This document shows positions 11,700 to 24,576 of a stretch of 64,000 bases of DNA, piece after piece (positions within the stretch are counted from its first letter, which is position 1; each line of letters begins with the position of its first letter). Origin of the DNA: Flaveria trinervia (Eukaryota > Streptophyta > Magnoliopsida > Asterales > Asteraceae); the NCBI GenBank assembly GCA_025506515.1, contig CM046451.1, positions 38,898,595-38,962,594 on the forward strand, given 5' to 3'. Under the pieces are notes generated by a model. That model had not been told where the DNA came from. It saw only the letters and a list, made by a program, of their open reading frames with translations, and did no database searches. The position numbers were made by a program, and so were the translations under genes.

Positions 11700-14600
11700 T
11701 AGAATGATAACTAGCCCTTTGTTCATGAGATGATCAGGATCCTTCAAACTGTCAAAATGTCTTCTCATATCAAAGAGATCATGCAGAGGCAACTGAAACA
11801 TATCTTGCCAAGTGTAGATGTCTTCAGCGCCTTGTTCTCTAATGATATGCCATCTTTCTAGATTTGTGGTGTATATCCAGGACAAGAGGGTCTTCAGCGC
11901 CTTGTTCTCTAATGACTGGCCTGCAGTACCAGATTTATCTTCATTGCCTTTCTTAGTTGGGACTTCCTCTTTCTCAGGCTTAGAAAGAGAGGAGGTTGGC
12001 CCTACTGTGGATCAAAATATGAATCTTGCTAAGGTTCAGCAGGAGGTCCAGGTTATGTTGTCTCTGTTTGTTCAACCTTAACCTCCACTTCAGGTGGGGC
12101 TTGACTTGGAGGGGAGTGCAAATCAATGAGCTCTCCACTTTTTATCTTCTACTTGATCGCCCGGATATGCTCATCCATAGTGGATAGAGACATGGGGCCA
12201 AGTCTCCTTCTAGAGAATCCATATAGCTTCAAGAAGCTCATCATCCTTTGCTTATCAGCAGATTTCTTTATGCTTTTGTGGATGATGGCTCTTAACTTAG
12301 CAGCTTCTTTTTGGTTGTCTTTCTTTCTCTTACTATCTCAAGTTTGAGTTGTTTGAGGTACTCAAACTCAACATAGTCACAAGAGAAGGGAAGAAGTGCT
12401 TCTGCCTGATAGAGGCCTGTGGCACTCAAACAGTTAATCATCCTGATTCAATCTTCTTCTTCATCTACGTGAGGTTCTTGTTGAACCACATCCTTTTGTG
12501 CAGGACTTTCTTGAACTAGGGAGAGGGTAGGTACATGTTTGTACAATCTTTTCTTTCTTTTCTCTTCTTTGCTTTATACAAGAAGCTCTGCATCTTCTGC
12601 CTCCTTCTTCTCCCTTGACCTTTCCAGGTCAACCAGTTTATTTAGCTCTTCTATGGGGAGAGAGATGACATTGTCTATGTCATAGTTCCTTGTCTGCAGA
12701 TAGTTTATCCTAACTGCCCTTAACTCATCATTCTGAGTAACTGGTCTGGGGCAGCCCTGATAGCAGACTCCATGAGTCTTACAGACTCAGAAGAGGAACT
12801 TTCTCCCCTCAGCCTCCTTTTCCTCTCTCTCTCTCTCTCCTCCTCAATCTCCTCAGATGTCATCTTTCTTTTTCCTTTGTCACTCATAGACCTTTGTGAC
12901 TCAGGGTGGAGAGAGCTTTGGCCTTTATTTCTTGATGTAGCTTCTGAGCTCTGGCCAGAGAGAGGTTGAGAAGCACCTTCACTAGCAGGTGTCTCAAAAG
13001 GAGTGTGAATCTCTGTAGCAGTTGATGATGATGTGATAGGGCTCTCAGGTTCTACCACTAGGCCTTCAGTCAAGATTTCCCATATGAAACTAATCTTAGG
13101 GTCTGCATTAACATCCAGTTGACCGATGGCATTGCCTGATTGCTTGAGTCTCCTTCTGAAGCTAAACTCTACACTGATCCTGTCTTGGATTCTTTGAGCC
13201 AGCCTGTCAGCTTGTCTTGATTTGCTTGGATTGACAAGTGGCATGTTCACTAGATCCAGCCCTTCATAGTAGTTCAAAGCCTGAAATGTTAAGACTTCTT
13301 GCTGCCCTTGAACTCTTATGATGATTAGGGCTTTCCTGTTGCTGTCATACATCCACCTAATGATGTGATTGGAAGATGGTGAAGATGACATAGCCCTTGG
13401 TATCCCATCCTCAAACAGACTCTGTATGAAGGAGTATGTGTAGTCCACATCAATGTGAAATTGAGGAGGTTTCTAAGGATGCACATTTGCAAGTGATGAT
13501 GGTGAGTCCTCAATGTCCACTCTCTTTGAAGAACTCCCAGATTCTGTAGATGTAATGACTTTCTCCCCATTTTTGGTAGCATCACCCACTTGCATAGGTG
13601 AGTTGGAAGATAGGTCAATCACATCCACAGGTTCTTGTGTTCCTGGTTGAGCTCTTCTTAAGGGTCTCCCAACTAGTTTTTCCTTAAGATAGGAAATCTC
13701 AAGTTGCTGATCGTTGATCCTATTATGTAAGGTAGTCACCTGAGATTCAAGGTGACTGACCTTTAAGACTAAATAACTGCATGTTTTAGACAGTCTGTGC
13801 ACCTTTAGTCTTAGATTCCCGTCATCTCCATCAGAAGAATCATTGGGGGATGAGATGATAGGACCAAAGTCATCTCCCTCACCACCAGCTTCATGTTCTT
13901 GGCTGCTGGATTTCCTCTGCTCACTTGCAGTCTCAGTTGAGATGACAGTAGGCTGAGTTACCATGGTTGAGGTCTTAATGTGTAATCACTTTTAGAAGTG
14001 AGAGCCTCTTCCATATGGACATCTTGAACAGGTTCAGAAGTGTCACCTCAAAAGTAGGTGGACTGATGGGGGCTAGAAATAGGAATTGGTTGGTTGAGTA
14101 TAGAAATCAAGGTACTCACTAAAACCTAGATTTTCATCAGTATAGAAATTAGGGTTGGGAATTGGTTGGTTGAGATCTATAGGCTGGGGATGGTAGCTGT
14201 CCCCTAAAGGTTGATCACTTGAGTGTTGAGACTCAGAGTGATGGCTTAAGGCAGTTGGGCTAATGAGCTCATCAGGCTAAGCATGAGGAATCTCAACACT
14301 GATCCTTGAAGAGATGGGAGTGGTCTACTCCTCAGGAGAAGTGGGAGCTCAAGTGTCCACTTCTGCTTGTAAGGGTGAGTGTATTCAGACCTCCACAAAA
14401 TGAATAGTCTGAGCAGGGGTTCATTTTGATTTTCTTTGGTAAGTGAGGGTAATTTGAGGTTGTTGAGGTGTTAGGGAAACAGTAGGTGTGGGTTCAACAC
14501 TAGCTTGTGTTGCTAGGTTGTCACTTTGAGCAATGAGCTCTAACATTTTTTGGGATTAAGGCTGTTTCTACCCCAAAGAAACCAATAGTGGGATTTCTCA

Positions 14601-15313
14601 GTATTTTAAAGATGTCTGGCTTCATCTATCCCAGTTTAAGAAATGCTACCTGTTTCCCTTAACTATGAACCCAATTCACAGTTAAGAATGTACCGGACAT
14701 ATCTAGGAAACATGTAATATTCTAAGGAGTCTAAGTTAGCAAGCAAGTTGGTATAAACAAACTGTGAATACCTAAACTTGACCCCTTGAACCATTCCATG
14801 GATGATGAAGGAGAGATCCTCAGGAATCTGCTCCTATCCACCATGCTTGTTTGACAAGCTATGGATGACCACATGGAGCATGAATCTCCACTAGGATGAG
14901 ACATTCCCTTTCCTAAAGATCTTTATAAAGAAATCTCTCTCATATCCCATCTGCTCAAATGAATAATTAACAGCTTCCTTTGGGAAGAACACCTCACCCT
15001 CTTCATCATCCAACTGAAGATATCTGTTGATGATGGCCGGAGTGATGAAGACTGTTCTCCCCTGCACTGTGGTTGATAATGCCTTCTCCCCGTCCATTAT
15101 GACCTCTTGGCAGGTCTTCCAGAAATCAAGCAGATAATCCTCATAAAGAGGAGGATCAATGGTTAGGGAGGTAAAGTAATTTGACAAAGTTAAGAATCGA
15201 TAAACCTCTGAGAAATAAGGATCTTTCTCAGAGCTTAACAGAGCAACCTCATTATGCTGCCTGTGTTGTTACATGGTAAAGTTGGGATCATTTCTATGAG
15301 CGAGATTGGCCAT
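11700..15313 (-). pseudogene. Element B ORF3 (post-pol env-like ORF), degraded
   Basis: The ATG is at 15313-15311 (MANLAHRNDPNF). The next segment, 15187-14891, carries FTSLTIDPPLY then DFWKT and RYLQLDDEEGE, the same arrangement as ORF3 of A. A damaged Ser/Thr/Pro-rich region covers 14880-13970. Bases 13964-13473 encode an acidic stretch, then a leucine-heptad coiled coil (HRLSKTCSYLVLKVSHLESQ then QQLEISYLKEKL) that aligns with A. Bases 13448-12720 encode 242 residues with a soluble domain and a Glu/Arg run (SEEIEEERERERKRR) like A at 6233-6976. The C-terminal part to about 11700 is broken. The role is unknown. No signal peptide or membrane segment is visible. Confidence 0.65.
11820..11915. 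repeat. Direct repeat of 26 bases near the end of element B ORF3
   Basis: The same 26 bases (GTCTTCAGCGCCTTGTTCTC then TAATGA) occur at 11820-11845 and 11890-11915, a 70-base period. It looks like a small local duplication in decayed ORF3 sequence. Confidence 0.7.
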
Positions 15314-15422
15314 TGTGAGGTAGCTTAAAGATGAAGAAAGAAGGTAGAAAGAAATTTCAGAGAGAATTTTGGTTTTAGGTATGGAGGAAGAACAGATGAT
15401 CAAAAGAGGGGGGAACCGTTGG

Positions 15423-15431
15423 GTTTATATG
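15423..15431 (-). promoter_or_regulatory. TATA-like box upstream of element B ORF3
   Basis: On the - strand CACATATAAACCC has its TATA core at 15423-15431, about 110 bases upstream of the ORF3 ATG at 15313. It is downstream of the CTTCGGAAG array at 15545-15870. The layout repeats that of element A's spacer. Confidence 0.45.
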
Positions 15432-15544
15432 TGAGAGGGATTCAGATAAAGTTTAATGAAAGAGGATAAACTTTGAAATCCGGATGTCGGTCCCACCTCT
15501 GAAAAAGTAGTTTACTTTTGCTCAAAAAGTAGTTTCCTGGAAAT

Positions 15545-15870
15545 CAAAAAGCTTTCGAAGGTAAATTATTTTCGGAAGTTTTAATTGAAAAAACTTCTGA
15601 AGCTAGAATGACTTTGAAAGAGTTTCTTGAGAGTTTGAAAATTCTGCTTTGGAAGAGAAATTAAAACTTGATTGCTTTGTATATAAAACACAAAGCTTCC
15701 GAGAGTTAATTTTGCTTCGGAAGTAAATAGCCCTTAAAAATGAATAAGTTGTTGAGACAAGTATTTAAGCTTCGGAAGATAGATTAAAAACCTCATCCAG
15801 AGGTAAATTTCCTACACAGTTATTTGTTTTGAAGGCATGATTTGCTTCCGAAATTAAAAGCATAACTTCC
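15545..15870 (-). repeat. Element B post-pol array of CTTCGGAAG-type motifs
   Basis: About nine copies or variants of CTTCGGAAG/CTTCCGAAG occur, for example near 15552, 15571, 15595, 15649, 15697, 15714, 15769, 15843 and 15867. The array overlaps the tail of the open frame that continues from truncated RNase H. The same motif is in the B LTR U3 and in element A. Confidence 0.65.
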
Positions 15871-15959
15871 GAAGGATAAAAAATTGTCAAAAATCTAAGG
15901 AAAGTCTTTAAAAAGATAATTTTATCCAGAGAAAACATGACCTTATGAAAGTGATTAAC

Positions 15960-17100
15960 TAAACAATTTAGGACACAGATTGAAGTCAGGATTCTTTGGG
16001 TACCACCAAGGAACTGACATCCCCTAGATGTAGACTTTGCAGTCATGTTGCAACCACCATAATCACTATAGGTATAAGCATACAGATTGAAGTCAGGATT
16101 CTTTGGGTACCATAAACCAAGTGTTGAGGCATTTTTGAGATATCTAAGAATCCTCTTAATAGTGATGAGGTGAGACATCATAGGGTTAGCTTGATATCTT
16201 GCACAAATGCATGTAGCAAACATAATATCAGGCCTGCTACCAGTAAGATGCATAAGAGACCCAATCATATCCCTGTCTAAGTGTTCATCTACCCACTCCC
16301 CCTCAAGATCACGTCCAAGGGAGTGGTTTCTGGCTATGGGTGTCTTAGCAATCTTACAATCAGTCATATTGAATCTCTTGAGTATGTCCTGAACATACTT
16401 TGACTGACTTATGAAGATACCATCTTCAACTTGTTTCACTTGAATTCCCGGAAAGAAATTGAGTTCCCCCATGGCACTCATATCAAATCTGTCTTTCATC
16501 ATCTTCTGAATGTCTTTGCAGAGCTTTAGATTAGTTGAACCAAAGATGATGTCATCCACATACACTTGAACAAGAAGAATGCCATTTCCTTGTCCTTTGA
16601 TGAAGAGAGTTCCATCTATGGTACCTCTCCTGTGTCCATGTTTGCAAAGATACTTAGACAGTGTCTCATACCACTTCCTGGGTGTGTGATGCAGCCCATA
16701 AAGAGCTTTGTCAAGCTTGCATACATAATCAGGATGATCAGGATCTACAAAACCAGGTGGCTGTTTGACATATAGCTCTTCATCAATCACTCAATACAGA
16801 AGGCACATTTTACATCAAGTTGAAAGACCTTGAAGTTCTTGGATGCAACAATTGCCAGGAATATCCTAACAGCTTCCAGTCTTGCTACTGGAGCAAAGAC
16901 ATCAGTGTAGTCAATCCATTCTTCTTGTGTGTACCCTTGAACAACTAGTCTAGCTTTGTTCTTGATGATAACGCCTCTATCATCTTTCTTATTCCTAAAC
17001 ACCCATTTGGTTCCAATGGTAGTCTTCCCATGAGGAAGAGGACAAAGGTTCCAAACTTTCTACCTTTTGAATTGAAGCAACTCTTGCTGCATAGCCTCAA
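15960..17100 (-). pseudogene. Element B reverse transcriptase and truncated RNase H
   Basis: The RT blocks NKARLVVQGYTQEE, FQLDVKCAF and KLDKALYGLH are clear. The active site YVDD is intact at 16551-16562. A frameshift/stop near 16790 separates the finger region (17002-16787) from the palm. The connection domain and start of RNase H follow (GSLMHLTGSRPDIMFAT, then SDYGGCNMTAKSTS). RNase H stops abruptly after CQFLGG. The next bases repeat an earlier 31-base piece and then run into the post-pol spacer, so the C-terminal half of RNase H is deleted. The open frame to 15765 past that point is not real pol. Confidence 0.85.
15974..16112. repeat. 31-base templated insertion at the RNase H deletion of element B
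   Basis: The 31 bases that begin ACAGATTGAAGTCAGGATTC and end GGGTACCA are present at about 15975-16005 and 16082-16112. In the second copy they encode the normal WYPKNPDFNL of the connection domain. In the first they are read out of frame at the deletion point. This is the filler pattern expected of end-joining repair with template switching. Confidence 0.75.
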
Positions 17101-18810
17101 CCCAACTTCCATCCTTTAGAGCCTTATCAACTTTCTTTGGTTCTATCTGAGATAAGAAAAAAGAGTGAAAACGAACATTTGCTTCATGGGTTTGTCCTCT
17201 TGTTCTTACTCCTATGACAACATCTCCTATGATGTTTGTGGTAGGGTGAGACTTGTGGATCCTAAGCTGAGGGATCACAGCAAGTTGCTGAGAAAGATCT
17301 AAGAAATTTAGATCTGGCATGGATGTCTCTCCCACCACATCAGCACACTTATCAAGAGAAACTTGATCCAAGCAGTGTGTGACATCATTGATGTTGTCAA
17401 CTATGATGTAGTTAGTAGCATCAAGACATTCTTGATCACTATCACCACTACCATTGTTTTCTTCAATTATTGTGGTATACTTATCTGGTTGTGGAACCTC
17501 TGAGCTGGAGTTTGAAGGCACCCTAGATGCATCAGCTGAGTTTGTCATTGTAGTGCTCATAGACACCTCATTTGCAGAAGTAGTTCCAACTAGAGCTGAA
17601 GACGTGTGACTTGAAGATCTTCTCAGCTCAAATCTTGGATGAGGATCACCTGTATTTAGATTTTCTACAGATCCCGAGACATTCTCACAAGATTTGTTAA
17701 AACATTTGGTAACTAAATCAAGATCAAATAGCCAATCAGGACCAGAACCAACCACACAGGGTGTGTGTTCATTGAAAGTCATATTGGCTGACTCCTCAAC
17801 AATTTTAGTTCTGAGATTTTATACTCTATAAGTCGTAGCTTGAGAAGATTATCCAATAAAGTGTACATCATCTGATTTCTCAGCAAATTTGGAAATTTGA
17901 TCCTTGGTATTCAAGATGGTGCAACGACATCCAAATGACCTAAGAAAACCAATGAAAGGTTTCCTCTTGTGCCAAAGTTCATAAGGAGTCTTGCCATGAG
18001 TTTTGACCACTAAAACTTTGTTCTGCACATATCAGGTAGTGTTGACTACATCTGCCCAGAAGGTGATGGGCAGCTTAGAGTCAGACAACATGGTTCTTGC
18101 AGCTTCAATCAGTGTCCTATTTCTCCTTTCAGCAACACCATTCTGCTGAGGACTCTTGGGAGCACTATATTTTCTTGTAATACCCTTTTCATCCCAAAAT
18201 GTATCAAGGATTTGGTTCTTAAATTCAGTTCCTTGATCATATCTTATCATCTTGACCTTGTGATCAGATTAATTCTCAATCTCTAAGATGAAATTCTTCA
18301 GAATCTCAAGAGTCTCATCCTTGGTTCTAAGGAAGAAGACCAAGTGAATCTTGTAAAGTCATCTGTGATCACTAAACAATAAGAGGTCCATCCTAGACTC
18401 ATTACATTGTTGGGGCCAAAGAGATCCATATGTCACAAGTGTAGGGGTGTAGTGATAGAGTTTCTTTCCTTAGGCTTGTGAGATACCTTATGTTGTTTCC
18501 CTTTCAGGCATGTAACACAATGATCGTCACTTGTAAACTCTTTCTTTGGTATTCCAGTTACCAAATCATTCTTGATTAATTTATTCATGTTCTTACAGTT
18601 TAAATGGCACATTCTTTTACGCCACAGGAAAGACTCATCACTATTGGCTTTAAACAGAAAGCATAAAACTTCTCAAGAGGGAGATGTTTCTTGCACATCC
18701 ATCTTATACATGTTCCTTTTCCTGGGGGCTCTAAGCAGGATATGCTCATGAAGAATGACCACACCAGGCTTGAGAACAATGCACTCATGATCAGTAAAGA
18801 ACATGTTATG
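17060..18810 (-). pseudogene. Element B integrase and pol linker
   Basis: The GAG-pre-integrase region lies around 18800-18450. The first catalytic Asp is in HMDLFGP near 18430. The second Asp (RYDQGTEF) and the Glu (QQNGVAERRNRTL) are in the open segment 18250-18032. The C-terminal linker 17782-17060 is open for 240 residues, Ser/Thr-rich, and ends in QQELLQFKR, the entry to RT. Stops and frameshifts between 18450 and 18250 and around 17830 break the frame. Confidence 0.75.
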
Positions 18811-21538
18811 ACTCTAATCACAAAATTGGGATACACTCAGAAGATTGTACCCGAGCTCTTTGATAAAGTTTACCTTTTCAGTGCTGAGCTTACCATTTGT
18901 GACCATGCCCCTTCCTGAAACGTAACCACCTTCATCTCCTCCAAAAGCAACTGGTCCTCCATCAATCCTCTCAAAGTTCTGGAGTAGTGACCTATTGCCT
19001 GTCATGTGCCTGGAACTGCCATCATCAATGATCCAGACATTTTTGTTTGTCTTGAGTTGTCCCTGCACAAAGAAATGGATTAGTTACCTTTGGAAACCCA
19101 AGCCTTGCTTGTCTTAGGCTCAGAAACAGAAGGTAATGCAACAGTACTAGATCCTATGGTTGTAATGAGATGATCTTTAGCTGTTGTTGATGGAGAATTC
19201 TCAATGACTTGGTCTTTCTTAGACTTCCACACCACCTTTGGAGTCTTGGAATTGACCTTCAAAACTTCAGAAGCTTTTGGAACATCGGAAGTTTTGATGA
19301 CTGAACCTTTGGAAGATTTTGCAGACACTGCAGCAGACTTCAGTGCTTCGGAAGAACTCCTTTCTTCCGAGACCAACTTCTCTTCCGAGGGTAATTTTCC
19401 ACTTGCCTTATTCATAGATTTGGAGCTTCTGAAGGAAATAGATTTTCCTTCTGAAGCTTCAATCTTCAAGGAACTCTTTGAAGTCTTTGTCTTGGTCATA
19501 TGGACAGTACCTTTAGGATTGTATGGAAAATCCTTAGCAATGTGAGTGGTACTTTCACACATGATACACATTATTTTCTTCTTCGCAAAAGTCTTCTGCT
19601 GGGAACAGGACTGTCTTTGGTCACATACCTTCTCCATCTTCATCTTTGCAGATGCTTAGACTTTCCTTTTGGGCTTGGGACTGTTTTTGAAGTTTGATGG
19701 TCCAGGCTGTGCAGCAGTGATACACAGCAGATCAGTCTTCTTCTTGCTACTGAGATGATTTGAACAAGAACCAGAACTCTTAGCAGAAGAGTTTTGGTTG
19801 ATGTCTTCAGTGCCTACTACTTCAAATCATGTAGAGATGAAAACTTGTTTCTGCTTAGAGTCAAAAGTAGCCATGATCTCTTGACCCTCCTTGCTTTTCT
19901 TTGCTCTTTCTGATCAAGTTCTTCTCATGGACTTAGTCATCACAGTCTTCTTCTTCTCCCCAAAAGGATAGTAGCCCTTCTTAGAATCCTCCCTTCACTT
20001 TTCTCAGAGGAATTCCTCACTATCTCTTCTTCATCCTCTTTACTCATAGGATCTATGAGAGGAAGCTCATCTTCACATGTTCCACACCTAGGAGGTCTTA
20101 CAGACAAGATTGTGTACGGAGGAGCTATCTCATTTGATACCAGTCCCTACCTGTTTTTGATAACACATCTTGTTGTGCAGGGATGGGATATCATGTTCTT
20201 GAAGTTCTCTTCTTCAAGAACACTCTTTTATGCCCTAGCTTTGCTGATCACAAGCTCAGCCTGACACTCAGTCAACTTGGTTATGAGATCTTTGATTTGA
20301 GTCCTAAAATCTGTGTGTTCATATTTTAGAACTGAAATGGTTTTCTCTAGGTCCTCTATCTTTAGTTTATAATCATTTTCAGACTTTCTAAAATTAGATT
20401 TTAAAATGTTTAAGGACTCAAGATCAGATCTCATCTCCAAGTTAAAGGACCTGTATCTATTGACTTTAGCAATGTATTCAAGACTACAGAGATGTTCCAA
20501 TACCTTGGCTTCATCATGATCTGTCATCAATGCTTGGTTTGAAGAAACATCTTCCACCTGAAAGCTCTAGTAAAAGCCTCCTTCTTCAACAACAATAGCA
20601 GCCTGCTGCTTTGACTTCTCATTCTAGAGAGCTTTGTCAGTGTAGTTAGGTCTAGACTGTGTTTGGCCACCACTTGTTTTAGGTGCATTACACTCTCTGG
20701 CAAAATGGCCCATCAAGTTACAGTTGTAACACTTGACTTTGCCTTTGTCCAGGCTAAACTTTCCACTGGTTATATTTCTTGGAATCTTCCTTCCAGTCCT
20801 CTTGTAGAACTTCATGGCTCTTGAGTGAGAAGAGCCATGTGCTGGACTATTTCCATGTATTCCAGATCATCTGGATTAATACAGTCCAGGTCTTCAAGAG
20901 TGAAAAGAGAGTTTCCATAGCTTTCATCAGAAGACACAAAAGCTTGAGAAGAGCTTGTCTGTTGGAATGGGCTTCTTGAGTGTAGTTCTCCCTTGGTGTC
21001 TCTGGGAAGGTGATGAAAGGACCTTTTGGTGTGTTGTCAGGATAGCATATGAGATGATGTTTGGGTTCTATGCTATCCCTTTCAACCACATGTAGGGCTG
21101 AACCCATTTGATTGTTGGAGTTGCTAGATGAACCTTGCATGTTCATCTCCATCTGGTAGCCATTGAGAATCCCATATAACTCTGTCAGAGTAAGAGTTTT
21201 GAGATTTTCAGTCCCCTTGATCACCACACAGTAATGTGTCCACCGCCTAGGAAGTGAGGAAATGAACTTCCGTACAATGTCTCTATTCTCAAGAGAAACT
21301 CCTCCATCCACAAGGGTATCCATAATCACAACATACCTGAAGTATTACTTAGTCATGGTTTCACCTGTTTTGAAGGTGAAGTTTTCAAACTACTGGTTCA
21401 GGAGATCCTTCTTGTTCTCCTTGGCTTCAGAGAAACCCTCATACATCAGTTCAGTGCATCCCACAGCTGCTTAGCTGTTTTGCACTTCTTGAAACCTCTG
21501 TACACAGAGTTTGGAAGGGCAGTTTGAAGGGCTGTCAT
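18811..21538 (-). pseudogene. Element B gag (second part) and protease
   Basis: Gag resumes here after element C. The UBN2-type gag core is open at 21329-20847. A CCHC zinc knuckle (CYNCNLMGHFAREC) lies at 20731-20690. A coiled coil is at 20557-20228. A second knuckle near 19600 reads CIMCESTTHIAKDF, with the last Cys replaced by Phe. The gag tail at 19460-19250 is Ser/Glu/Lys-rich, and its DNA is made of CTTCCGAAG-like motifs. Protease at 19068-18814 has WIIDDGSSRHMTG, with DDG where DSG is usual. Several stops divide the segments. Gag would form the particle and bind RNA. Confidence 0.78.
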
Positions 21539-23482
21539 TGTCACACCCCAACCTTGACGGCGAAAACATCGAGGAGTGAGAGTTAAGATCGTTCACAGCC
21601 ACATAACGCTATTATTAAACCAAATATATATTAAACATAAGTTCCAATTCTACCATTACAATCATAAGTCTCAAAGAAGTTAAAAGCATATCATAAAATG
21701 TAACAAGTTATTTTATTTCCTTTATTTAACTATGTCCATTCCTATATGTGAAAGCTTCAAAGAGTAGAAATCAAGCTTGAGTATTTCCTGAAACATGTTA
21801 AAAGTAAAATGTCAACAATAATGTTGGTGAGATTTCCATAGTTTTCGATACATAAATATATAAAAGATGGCAATTCATGTGGTAAGTTAGAGAACAAGTA
21901 AACTTGGGATGTAAGACAGAAATGCACAATCAAACATCGATAAAGTTTTACAAGTCTCAAACATTTAAAAGTATATACGATTAGCTAAGTGTACTTGGAT
22001 CAACCAAGCAGACTTGTCTGGCCCATAGATCTATGACATCGCTAGGCTGGCAATAGTTAATGATTGTACATATATTCGACATTACATAGTAGCTACAAAG
22101 TTCAACTAACTACAACACACAGGTGAAATGCCATAAGTTTACAAGAATCAAACGTGTTTACAAGTGCAAAGTTTATAATGTAACATGTTTCACCTCAAAA
22201 GTGGAAAAATATAAAAACGGGTATAGAAATACTCACTTGATCAATAAATATATATATATGGTGAATATTAAGAAAAATAATAGCCGTTCCAACGTAGAAC
22301 TCATAAGGTACCAAAATATATATATTACAAGACCTTTAAGTTTAATAACAGTTTTAAAGGTTAAACAAGAACTAGGGTTTCTTTTTGGTATTTGGGGTTT
22401 TGTCAAATAAATATATTTTAACAAATGAGAATCAATTGTATTTCTAGATATATATATATATAATATATATATATATATATTTGTTTTATTTTAAATACAT
22501 AAAATAAAAGCAACATGTAGTAATTTTGTATAATTTACAAAATTTATCTAAAGTTTTATAGCTAAATAGAATGAGCACGATTTAAATTTAGGGACAACGT
22601 TTGAGGTAATAATTTGTGTAAATTAAACTAGTATTTTAAGTTTAATTAATTATTATTATTTTAATGAAATAACTTAACTATAACATTAACTTTTGAATAT
22701 TACATATAAACATAAGATTATTTTATAACTAAATTGTAGAAAAATTATTAAGTGGTTTTAAAATAACATAATTTATAAAATGATTTTTTTTATGATTTTT
22801 GGAAAATTTTCCCATTAGATTTGAAGGCCAAACAGGCTAAACAAAAATGGTTGAGGTTCCTCGGGTTCGAATCGGGAACCTCCAACCTGAAAGTCTTGTG
22901 TGTTACCATTTGACCAAGGCTCTAAGCCGCGACATAGTTGGGTTTTTAATTTACAAAAACACCATTTTAAAGAAACCCCAAATCCTTGGAACCCTAGAAT
23001 CGATTAGAGCCTTAATTGAAGATGAATTCGTAGTTGTTGATCCTTGTTACTATAGGGCTTTTATTCCCCATGTAAAATCTAGCAACAACATAGTTTCAAT
23101 TACCCTATTCGAAGTGTGTAGCACAAGAATGGATGAAGAACAGGTCGCGGCCAAGCACGATTTCATTCGATGTGCAACAACTGATGATAATCCAATTGAT
23201 ACTGTAGAACGCTTCTAGTAAACTCTGAGATCAAAAGCCCTCTTTCAATTTTGGTTTATGATACCCAGGTGACGAAGTTCGAAAAGGGGTCGGTTCGCAA
23301 TGAATGTGAGTAATCGAAGGTGATGTTTGTGTGGGCTTCAGATGAAATCGTAAGTTGCAAATGATTAAGATCTGTTAGATGATTGTGTGGGTTCGTTTAA
23401 TTAGATTTTAATTATGGTTTAAAGCTCAATCGGTTATACAAATTAAGGCTTTGGTTATGCGTTCATTTGAGGGGTATAACCG
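21539..23482 (-). repeat. Element C 3' LTR, left part
   Basis: Colinear with 41304 to about 43240 of the 5' LTR, with scattered substitutions and small indels. It is cut at 23482 by element D and resumes at 35855. It holds a TA microsatellite at about 22447-22481. The open frame 22847-23218 on the + strand is shared in damaged form with the other LTR and is probably chance or LTR sequence. No gene is supported. Confidence 0.85.
22447..22481. repeat. (TA)n microsatellite in element C LTR
   Basis: An alternating TA run of about 35 bases. The matching position in the other LTR (about 42190-42245) has a longer interrupted TA run. Confidence 0.9.
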
Positions 23483-24357
23483 TGTTCGGATCAGTGATCT
23501 ATGTTTGATTGATTAGAGAGTATTGCAGCGGAAATCAAACATTGAATTAGACAATTCACAAGAACACAATTGATATTCAATATTAAAGTAAACGGTTATA
23601 GAGAGAGAGAATTCTGCGAAAGATAATTCATTCAATATGCGCTTTCGTGGTAACAGAATGTCATATGTACAATTAGGTCAACATCTCTTATATAGGAGAT
23701 GTGACGTCTGCTGATGTCACTTGATAGTGACAACTAACAGAATTATTCAAACTACTGATAGTTAAAACAACTACTGAAGATGTCAAACAGCTGACATCTT
23801 CTTACAAAAATACTAAGTGTTATCTATCACTACAACTACTGAAAAGAAAACTACTGAAACTACAACGACTGAAGAACATGCTCTTCAGTTGTTTTACAAG
23901 TACTGAAATCGAAAAGAAAACTACTGAAAGAAAACCATCACAACAATTGAAGAATGCTTCTTCAGCTGTTGTAACAAACTCTGAAGGCATCAGTACTTGT
24001 ACTTGAACTTCAGCTGTTGTCATCAACTGATGTCTTCAGCTGTTGTCTTTAGCCTTTGTACTTCAGCTGTTGATCTTCAGTACTTTAGTCTTCAACTGTT
24101 GATCTTCAGACTTTGGTCTTCAGCTGTTGAAGTCTTCAGTACTTTAGTCTTCAGCTTTTTAAGTCTTCAGTACTTTAGTCTTCAGCTGTTGATCTTCAGA
24201 CTTTGGTCTTCAGCTGTTGAAGTCTTCAGTACTTTGTTCTTCAGCTGTTGCTCTTCAGACTTTGTCAAATAGCTGATCAAGTCTTCAGCAGTTGTTGTGA
24301 TGTCTGTGGGACTTAGAGGTTTTTCTGATCTGGCTCATTGGTTCTTTTGGTCCAACA
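23483..24357 (-). repeat. Element D 3' LTR
   Basis: 875 bases from TGTTCGGATC to TCCAACA on the + strand. U3 (about 23755-24290) is packed with CTTCAGCTGTTG, CTTCAGTACTTTAG and ACTACTGAA motifs. The TATA box lies in the palindrome at 23682-23701. It is 12 bases shorter than the 5' LTR because the motif array differs in copy number. Confidence 0.92.
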
Positions 24358-24370
24358 AACTCCCCCTGAA
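24358..24370 (-). other. Element D polypurine tract
   Basis: On the - strand GGTTCAGGGGGAGTT lies directly before TGTTGGACC of the 3' LTR. Confidence 0.85.
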
Positions 24371-24576
24371 CCAATACAGCCAAAACCTCTAAACTTATTG
24401 AAGATGTCCCACTTATTATCAAAGAAAGATTGGTCTTTTTCTCTTCTAGATCAGCTCAGAAGTGACCCATGTAAGCACAGGCCTGGGAAGAAGTCTCAAT
24501 GATCTATTTGGCAAAGGATGAATGGGAACTCTGTCTTGGGGAACTGGACACAGAGCTGTTACCCCATCCATGAGAT

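Noticed and set aside
22853..22935. tRNA-like sequence (GGTTCGAATCG, B-box-like) in element C LTR
   Set aside because: Only a T-arm-like motif is present; no cloverleaf could be drawn and the other LTR copy has lost it (GCTTTGAACTG).
22847..23218. 123-codon open frame in the C LTR as a captured gene
   Set aside because: The partner LTR copy (42600-42980) has frameshifts and stops in the same region, and no domain is recognised.
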